Source of the DNA: Oligoflexaceae bacterium
Lineage (GTDB): Bacteria > Bdellovibrionota_B > Oligoflexia > Oligoflexales > Oligoflexaceae
Direction: 5' to 3'
NCBI GenBank assembly: GCA_947474445.1
Contig: CANJJY010000145.1
Coordinates: 1 to 10,220, forward strand
Length of the DNA stretch: 10,220 bases
The position numbers were made by a program, and so were the translations under genes. This document shows, piece after piece, positions 6,017 through 10,220 of this stretch (the first letter of the stretch is position 1; every line of letters begins with the position of its first letter). Under the pieces are notes generated by a model. The model was not told the DNA's origin, made no database searches, and was given only the letters and a program-made list of their open reading frames with translations.

Positions 6017-7471
6017 TCAGTGTTGCGTGCGATCTGAAAGGTCTTCGATCGGAGAGCTGAGTGCGCGCAAAAAGAGTTCGAGCGAAGCGAGAGAAGCAGC
6101 GGGCAGACGCAGGGGAAGAAGCATTTCATCGCGGTGGCCGATGGCAGGCTCAGCCTTGAGTTCGTTGTAGTGGGCCAGCACTGCGCTGAGCGTAGGCAGC
6201 CCCCCATCGTGCATGTAGGGAGCTGTTTCCGCGACATTACGCAGCGAAGGCGTTTTGAATGCTCCCACCATTTCGGTGTTGTCCTGTCTGAGAAAGGGGA
6301 GCTCAGCGCAAGATTCTGATGGCGTTTGATCAGCAAAAAAAGCGTGTTTGCAATTGAAAGGGTCGGCTTTGACCTGAAGAATGCCCGCCGCCCGCCCGAG
6401 ATCGAGGGAACCTTTGCCCTGTGGGAGTCCTATATTGTGAAACTGCTGATCACTGAACATGGGACCGCTGTGACATTGAGCGCAGCCGGATTCCATAAAA
6501 ATCCTAAATCCCTGCCATTGCTTTTCCCCAAAGTCCTCACTGAAAACGGGTCTGTCTTGGGCCTCTGAACGCTGCACAAAGCGGTCGAAAGGTGAATCCA
6601 AGGCGACCAAACCGCGTTCGTATTGAGCAAGACTCCACGCAAAACGCAAGAATACAAGATCGAGATCGCTTTGAACGGTCTCAGTCAGCGATCGATAGGA
6701 CTCGATTGCAGGTGTGCTCTCCTCGTCAGAATAAAGATAGCGGGTGGCCAGCAGACGCTGCGGCGCAATTCCTGCCCGAGCTCCGTCATTGATCCACCGC
6801 GTCTGCAGACGCGTCTCACTGATTGTGGCTAATGCATAGTGGGCAAGGCTCAAGGGCAATTCAGGAACAGGCCGCAGCGGGCGTGCGCTGAGGCCCTGTG
6901 GGTTAGTCAGAATTCCATGGAGCGAAGAAGGCCAGGGTCCATAGAGAGAAACATAGTCGTCGCGATACTGCTGCCACATGACCTGGGCGACACGGCCTCG
7001 ATCGAACCCATGCTCTGTCGGTGTTTCAATGGGGCCTTGCACCTGCGCAGTTAAGGAGTCGGCTCGACCATCCCAAAAAAACCAGTTCGTGGCAAAACTA
7101 TTGAGGAGGCTTGGGGTGTGTCGGGGCAAGGGAGTAAGGCCGACCGCGAGGGGGCGCCCATCGGTAAAGGATAGACCTGGCTGGTGGCAGGTTCCGCAGC
7201 TGATTTGACCGTTAGTAGAAAAACGTGGGTCGAAAAAAATGCGACGACCAAGATCGGCAATTCTTCGCGTGTCGGCGTCGAAGACAGGGCGCTCAGGGGC
7301 TTTGAAGGATGCGAGCTGCTTCACCAGCTCACTCTCAGAGAAGAGGAGGGGTTCGTGCTTCGCTTCGCGGAATTGAACCATATCAGGCAGCATGACCCAA
7401 AGGACTCCGAGTCCAGAAAGGCCGACTGCGACACTTAAGCTGTGAAAGAAACGATGACCGCGGGGGAACAT
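6017..7471 (-). CDS. Di-heme cytochrome c peroxidase, MauG/CcpA family
   Basis: The 484-residue protein has two c-type heme sites, CGTCH (92-96) and CAQCH (330-334). It also has the family signatures FWDGRAD (132-138), FKTPSLRNV (405-413) and YMHDGG (419-424). Members reduce hydrogen peroxide in the periplasm with electrons from small cytochromes or, for MauG itself, oxidise protein substrates. A hydrophobic N-terminal segment (about 10-28) acts as signal peptide or anchor. It is longer than typical CcpA (roughly 320-350 residues), mainly from a larger region between the hemes. It also has a Cys374/Cys388 pair that may form a disulfide. Met401, just before FKTPSLRNV, is a candidate distal ligand, but I cannot confirm this. 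The ATG at 7471 is preferred: AGGAAG (7479-7484) lies seven bases upstream, whereas the TTG at 7477 is too close to it. The gene is divergent from coxB. No methylamine dehydrogenase genes are in view, so a peroxidase role is more likely. Confidence 0.88.
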   Translation of the reverse strand: MFPRGHRFFHSLSVAVGLSGLGVLWVMLPDMVQFREAKHEPLLFSESELVKQLASFKAPERPVFDADTRRIADLGRRIFFDPRFSTNGQISCGTCHQPGLSFTDGRPLAVGLTPLPRHTPSLLNSFATNWFFWDGRADSLTAQVQGPIETPTEHGFDRGRVAQVMWQQYRDDYVSLYGPWPSSLHGILTNPQGLSARPLRPVPELPLSLAHYALATISETRLQTRWINDGARAGIAPQRLLATRYLYSDEESTPAIESYRSLTETVQSDLDLVFLRFAWSLAQYERGLVALDSPFDRFVQRSEAQDRPVFSEDFGEKQWQGFRIFMESGCAQCHSGPMFSDQQFHNIGLPQGKGSLDLGRAAGILQVKADPFNCKHAFFADQTPSESCAELPFLRQDNTEMVGAFKTPSLRNVAETAPYMHDGGLPTLSAVLAHYNELKAEPAIGHRDEMLLPLRLPAASLASLELFLRALSSPIEDLSDRTQH

Positions 7472-7637
7472 GAACAAGCTTCCTTTTTATACACGTCATC
7501 GGCAGAGGAAGGTAGCCTAGCATCTCGACCCAGGGCGGGCAAGACCTGTCACCGCAAGGTATACGCGGTGCGCAGACTTCCATTCTGTCGTCGCTCCCCT
7601 GCGCGAGTGACCTCTCGTGTGCGTCAGCTGTTGGGGA

Positions 7638-7654
7638 CTTGATATTTTGACAAG
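7638..7654. promoter_or_regulatory. Imperfect CRP/FNR-like palindrome
   Basis: The 17-base string CTTGATATTTTGACAAG has matching outer arms CTTG/CAAG and resembles paired TTGAT half-sites, but with one more spacer base than the FNR consensus and two mismatches in the right half. It overlaps the TTGACA at 7647-7652. Its place between a di-heme peroxidase and an oxidase is where oxygen regulators of this family act in other bacteria. The similarity is weak. Confidence 0.22.
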
Positions 7655-7704
7655 TGAACATTCAGGTGCACAAATCAAAAAGATCCATCAGTTCGTGGTT
7701 CACA

Positions 7705-7731
7705 TTGCGGATTCTTTGTAGTTATTATAAC
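7705..7731 (+). promoter_or_regulatory. Candidate coxB promoter
   Basis: TATAAC at 7726-7731 matches five of six -10 positions. The best upstream element, TTGCGG (7705-7710), matches only three of six and the spacer is short at 15 bases. Initiation here would give a leader of roughly 75-80 bases before the coxB ATG. An activator-dependent promoter would explain the poor -35. Low confidence. Confidence 0.25.
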
Positions 7732-7815
7732 AATTCTCCGTCAATCCCAGCGGTGGCACATCGGGTCGTCATTGCACCATCGTTTCGATTACTTTGCGTG
7801 GAGTTATACTGTCTC

Positions 7816-8880
7816 ATGGTTTCTCTCGTTAGGTTGTTAAAGGTCCTGTTCACATTATCCCTAGCTCTAGGACTCACGGCCTGTTTCGAAAAGCTGCCCA
7901 TGACGACGTTCCACGTCGTTACTGAATGGGGACACGACATCAACCGTGTTTATCTCATCACCACTATCATCACGACGATTGTGTTCTTCGCTGTCGCGGT
8001 CCCCTTTTGCTATGCTCTGTGGAGATTTCGCGACAAACCAGGCGACACGCGCATTCCAGTTCAGGTGAAGGGGAATCACAAGCTCGAGATTCTTTGGACC
8101 CTGATCCCCGTCGTCCTCCTGATCTTTATTTTTCTGCCGACGCTGGAAATTATCATGAAGCGTCACGCCGAACCGGATCCGGGAGCATTGACGATCGAAG
8201 TCATTGGTCACCAGTGGTGGTGGGAGTTTCGCTACCCTGATCTCGGTGTAGTCACGGCCAACGAAATGTACGTTCCAGAAAATACGCCCATCGTCGTCAA
8301 GCTCAAGTCAGCCGACGTCATCCACGCCTTTTGGATCCCGCGTTGGGGTGGAAAAATGGACGTTCTTCCTGGTGTGACGAATGTCTTGACTTATACGACC
8401 CCCACTCTCGAGAATCCGCAGGGTGACTACTATCAGGGTCATTGTACGGAACTCTGCGGTCTTTCCCATGCTCGCATGCGTTACGAAGCTGTCGTCCTTC
8501 CCAAAGCCCGCTTCGATTCTTGGGTAAAGACAGCAATGAATCCCCCTCTGATCGCTACCGCGCTGGAAAAGAAGGGGCAAGACCTCTTCATGAGCAAGAC
8601 CTGTTTTACCTGTCACTCGATCGCGGGAACCAACGCTGTCGGCATGATTGGTCCAAACCTCACCAACCTCGGTAACCGTCGCACCATCGCTGCGGGAACT
8701 TTGCCTAACTCCAAAGACGGGCTGCATCAATGGCTGCGCGATTCGATCGATTCCAAAGCCGATTATCAAACCGTTAAGCCTGGTAGTCTGATGGTCTTCG
8801 CGGAAAACTTCGTTCTCACGGATGACGATATCAAGGCGCTGACAGCTTACTTGCAGCACTCCACCGCCAAGACCTTTTAA
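7816..8880 (+). CDS. coxB: Cytochrome c oxidase subunit II with fused cytochrome c (caa3 type)
   Basis: Subunit II takes electrons at its CuA centre and passes them to subunit I. The 354-residue protein starts with a lipoprotein signal ending in LTAC (20-23), so Cys23 is probably lipidated. Two membrane helices follow (about 46-66 and 93-113), then a cupredoxin domain with the aromatic patch HQWWWEFRY (132-140). CuA ligands are His170 plus Cys210, Glu212, Cys214, His218 and Met221 in CTELCGLSHARM. A C-terminal class I cytochrome c domain (about 245-350) carries CFTCH (263-267) and a likely axial Met326 in KPGSLM. This fusion defines caa3-type oxidases and can replace a separate cytochrome c donor. 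The ATG at 7816 is chosen for the signal peptide; a GTGGAG-like site lies 12 bases ahead. It is followed after 37 bases by coxA and shares its operon. The gene is also called ctaC. Confidence 0.95.
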   Translation: MVSLVRLLKVLFTLSLALGLTACFEKLPMTTFHVVTEWGHDINRVYLITTIITTIVFFAVAVPFCYALWRFRDKPGDTRIPVQVKGNHKLEILWTLIPVVLLIFIFLPTLEIIMKRHAEPDPGALTIEVIGHQWWWEFRYPDLGVVTANEMYVPENTPIVVKLKSADVIHAFWIPRWGGKMDVLPGVTNVLTYTTPTLENPQGDYYQGHCTELCGLSHARMRYEAVVLPKARFDSWVKTAMNPPLIATALEKKGQDLFMSKTCFTCHSIAGTNAVGMIGPNLTNLGNRRTIAAGTLPNSKDGLHQWLRDSIDSKADYQTVKPGSLMVFAENFVLTDDDIKALTAYLQHSTAKTF

Positions 8881-8899
8881 TTGAAGTCGGATTTCCTTC

Positions 8900-8906
8900 A
8901 GGAGGT
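8900..8906 (+). promoter_or_regulatory. Strong ribosome binding site for coxA
   Basis: AGGAGGT is a near-perfect anti-16S match. It points to the ATG at 8918, 11 bases on. A nearer ATG at 8908 is only one base away and would encode five residues before a stop at 8923-8925, so it is not the start. Confidence 0.8.
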
Positions 8907-8917
8907 AATGTTTTTGT

Positions 8918-10220
8918 ATGAGTAATCACGGCGCGCCCAAAACTGGGTTATGGGGCTGGATCACGACGGTCGATCACAAGAAGATCGCCGTTCTCTATGC
9001 GCTATCGTCTCTCTTCTTCTTCTTCCTCGGCGGCGTCGAAGCGATGATGATGCGGACGCAGCTGATCGTCCCGAACAACGACTTCATTACGGCTCGACTT
9101 TACAATGCCATGGTCACCATGCACGGGACGACCATGATCTTCCTCGTGGTCATGCCCTTGTCGGCGGCCTTCTTCAATTTTCTCATTCCCTTGATGATAG
9201 GGGCGCGCGACGTCGCGTTTCCTCGACTCAACGCCCTCAGCTACTGGATTTTTCTGTTTGGCGGTCTCCTGCTGAACTTCGGTTTCTTGATCAACGAAGC
9301 GCCTCGGGGCGGCTGGTTCGGTTACGCTAACCTCACGGAAATTCAGTATACGCCTGACCTTTCGGCGGACTTTTGGGCCATGGGCCTGCAGGTCATCGGC
9401 CTCGCCTCGCTGATCGCTTCGATCAACTTCTTCGTGACGATCATGAACATGCGGTGCAAGGGCATGACTCTACTCAAAATGCCTATGTTCGTGTGGGCAT
9501 CTCTTGCGACGCAGGTCCTCCTCTTTCTGGCTCTGCCCGTCATTACCATCGCTCTCGTGATGATTACCTTCGACCGTCACTTCGGAACAGGATTCTTTAA
9601 CCCAGGTGCAGGTGGGTCCGTTATCCTCTGGCAGCACCTTTTCTGGGTCTTTGGCCATCCGGAAGTTTACATCCTGATCTTGCCAGCTATGGGTATCGTG
9701 TCCGAGATCTTGCCAACTTTTTCGCGCAAGCCTCTCTTCGGTTACTCAGTCATGGTTTACTCGACCTGCGCCATCGGCTTTCTTGGATTCGCCGTGTGGG
9801 CTCACCACATGTTCACGACGGGACTCGGTGCCTGGGCGACGACCTTTTTCACCGCCGCAACGATGCTCATTGCCGTCCCAACCGGCGTCAAGATTTTCAA
9901 CTGGATTTCGACCGTCTGGGGTGGCCGCATCACTTTCAACACGGCGTCTATGTTCGGATTGAGTTTTGTGGCGATGTTTACCCTTGGCGGTCTGTCAGGG
10001 ATCATGCACTCCTCAGCTCCTATTGATACCCAGCACCAAGATACCTATTTTGTCGTCGCCCACTTTCACTACGTGCTCTACGGTGGTGCGGTGATGGCTT
10101 TGTTTGGTGGTATCTTTTACTGGTTCCCGAAAGTCACCGGCAAGTTCCTGAACGAAGGAATGGGTCGCGTCCAGTTCTGGCTTTATATGATAGGCTTTAA
10201 CTTGACCTTCTTCCCCATGC
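8918..10220 (+). CDS. coxA: Cytochrome c oxidase subunit I (3' end outside window)
   Basis: Subunit I holds heme a and the heme a3-CuB site where oxygen is reduced to water with proton pumping. The 434 codons present are collinear with A1-type heme-copper oxidases. The low-spin heme ligand is His69 in MHGTTMIF. The CuB and crosslink motif is HPEVY (247-251), with the D-channel-end Glu249. His296/His297 lie in WAHHMF, and His382/His384 in VAHFHYV are the heme a3 and heme a ligands. D-channel Asn87, Asp98 and Asn105 keep the spacing of Rhodobacter Asn121, Asp132 and Asn139. K-channel Lys325 lies in PTGVK. The enzyme should therefore be a proton-pumping inner-membrane oxidase. The start follows AGGAGGT. 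There is no terminator after coxB, so the two genes are cotranscribed. The frame is open to the window edge; roughly the last fifth is missing. Confidence 0.96.
   Translation, partial: MSNHGAPKTGLWGWITTVDHKKIAVLYALSSLFFFFLGGVEAMMMRTQLIVPNNDFITARLYNAMVTMHGTTMIFLVVMPLSAAFFNFLIPLMIGARDVAFPRLNALSYWIFLFGGLLLNFGFLINEAPRGGWFGYANLTEIQYTPDLSADFWAMGLQVIGLASLIASINFFVTIMNMRCKGMTLLKMPMFVWASLATQVLLFLALPVITIALVMITFDRHFGTGFFNPGAGGSVILWQHLFWVFGHPEVYILILPAMGIVSEILPTFSRKPLFGYSVMVYSTCAIGFLGFAVWAHHMFTTGLGAWATTFFTAATMLIAVPTGVKIFNWISTVWGGRITFNTASMFGLSFVAMFTLGGLSGIMHSSAPIDTQHQDTYFVVAHFHYVLYGGAVMALFGGIFYWFPKVTGKFLNEGMGRVQFWLYMIGFNLTFFPM

Larger units (their letters stand above)
7472..7815. other. Divergent intergenic region between peroxidase and coxB
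   Basis: These 344 bases separate two outward-facing respiratory genes and should hold promoters for both. I see a perfect inverted repeat CACCGC/GCGGTG (7550-7555 and 7565-7570), a TTGACA at 7647-7652 and a TATAAC at 7726-7731. None of these pairs into a fully convincing promoter. An open frame extends coxB upstream to a GTG at 7654, but the extra 54 residues look unlike protein N-termini of this family, and the lipoprotein signal begins at 7816. No other gene is evident on either strand. Confidence 0.6.

Noticed and set aside
7654..7703. GTGAAC/GTTCAC arms 38 bases apart upstream of coxB
   Set aside because: The six-base arms at that distance are within chance expectation and no second signal supports them.
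7654..7815. N-terminal extension of coxB from a GTG at 7654
   Set aside because: It would bury the lipoprotein signal at residue 55 and beyond. The ATG at 7816 gives a proper signal and LTAC lipobox.
8308..8859. 183-codon frame antisense to coxB
   Set aside because: It overlaps conserved CuA and heme motifs on the other strand and has no domain of its own.
8908..8925. Five-codon leader ORF overlapping the coxA start
   Set aside because: Its ATG is one base from the Shine-Dalgarno sequence, too close for initiation; chance is the simplest reading.
1..10220. Undescribed defence system, CRISPR array, prophage or insertion sequence
   Set aside because: No short regularly spaced repeats, transposase, integrase, nuclease or toxin-antitoxin pair is visible; the genes are mostly recognisable housekeeping and redox families.

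Overview
The window looks like a chromosomal segment of a Gram-negative, aerobic or facultatively aerobic bacterium. The signs are a DsbD-type periplasmic thiol reductase, a periplasmic di-heme peroxidase, and a lipoprotein-type cytochrome c oxidase subunit II that carries its own cytochrome c domain. The gene mix and the style of the first gene (a pilin-like N-terminus joined to a Cys-rich secreted tail) would fit a Bdellovibrionota/Oligoflexia- or Deltaproteobacteria-like lineage. That placement is a guess from gene style, not something the sequence proves.

Layout. Positions 1-353 are AT-rich and hold no convincing gene, but contain two inverted repeats. A secreted or envelope-anchored Cys-rich protein follows on the plus strand (354-1235). 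Convergent to it is a compact minus-strand operon transcribed from about 5385 down to 1263: dsbD, a patatin-like phospholipase and maiA (zeta-class glutathione transferase). The first two genes are 1 base apart and the last two 29 bases apart. The operon has a good promoter at 5391-5419 with a palindrome in its spacer.

Divergent from dsbD is an isolated ribosomal protein L24 gene (rplX, 5583-5930). It has its own candidate promoter and a strong terminator at 5957-5990 that can probably work in both directions. On the minus strand a MauG/CcpA-type di-heme cytochrome c peroxidase (6017-7471) converges on that terminator. After a 344-base divergent intergenic region, the plus strand carries the start of a cytochrome c oxidase operon: coxB (7816-8880, CuA plus fused cytochrome c, caa3 style) and coxA (8918 to the window end, incomplete).

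How the genes fit together. The right half is respiratory and redox-related: an A1-type caa3 oxidase beside a periplasmic peroxidase. DsbD delivers reducing power to the periplasm and in well-studied bacteria supports cytochrome c maturation, so it plausibly serves the c-type cytochromes next door. The glutathione transferase and phospholipase could belong to a stress or membrane-turnover response, but this is inferred from the operon only. I found no tRNA, rRNA, CRISPR array, insertion sequence or clear sign of recent transfer. Most of the window is ordinary. The items that merit a second look are the stand-alone rplX, the receiver-like N-terminus of the phospholipase, the Cys-rich first protein, and the promoter-embedded palindrome.
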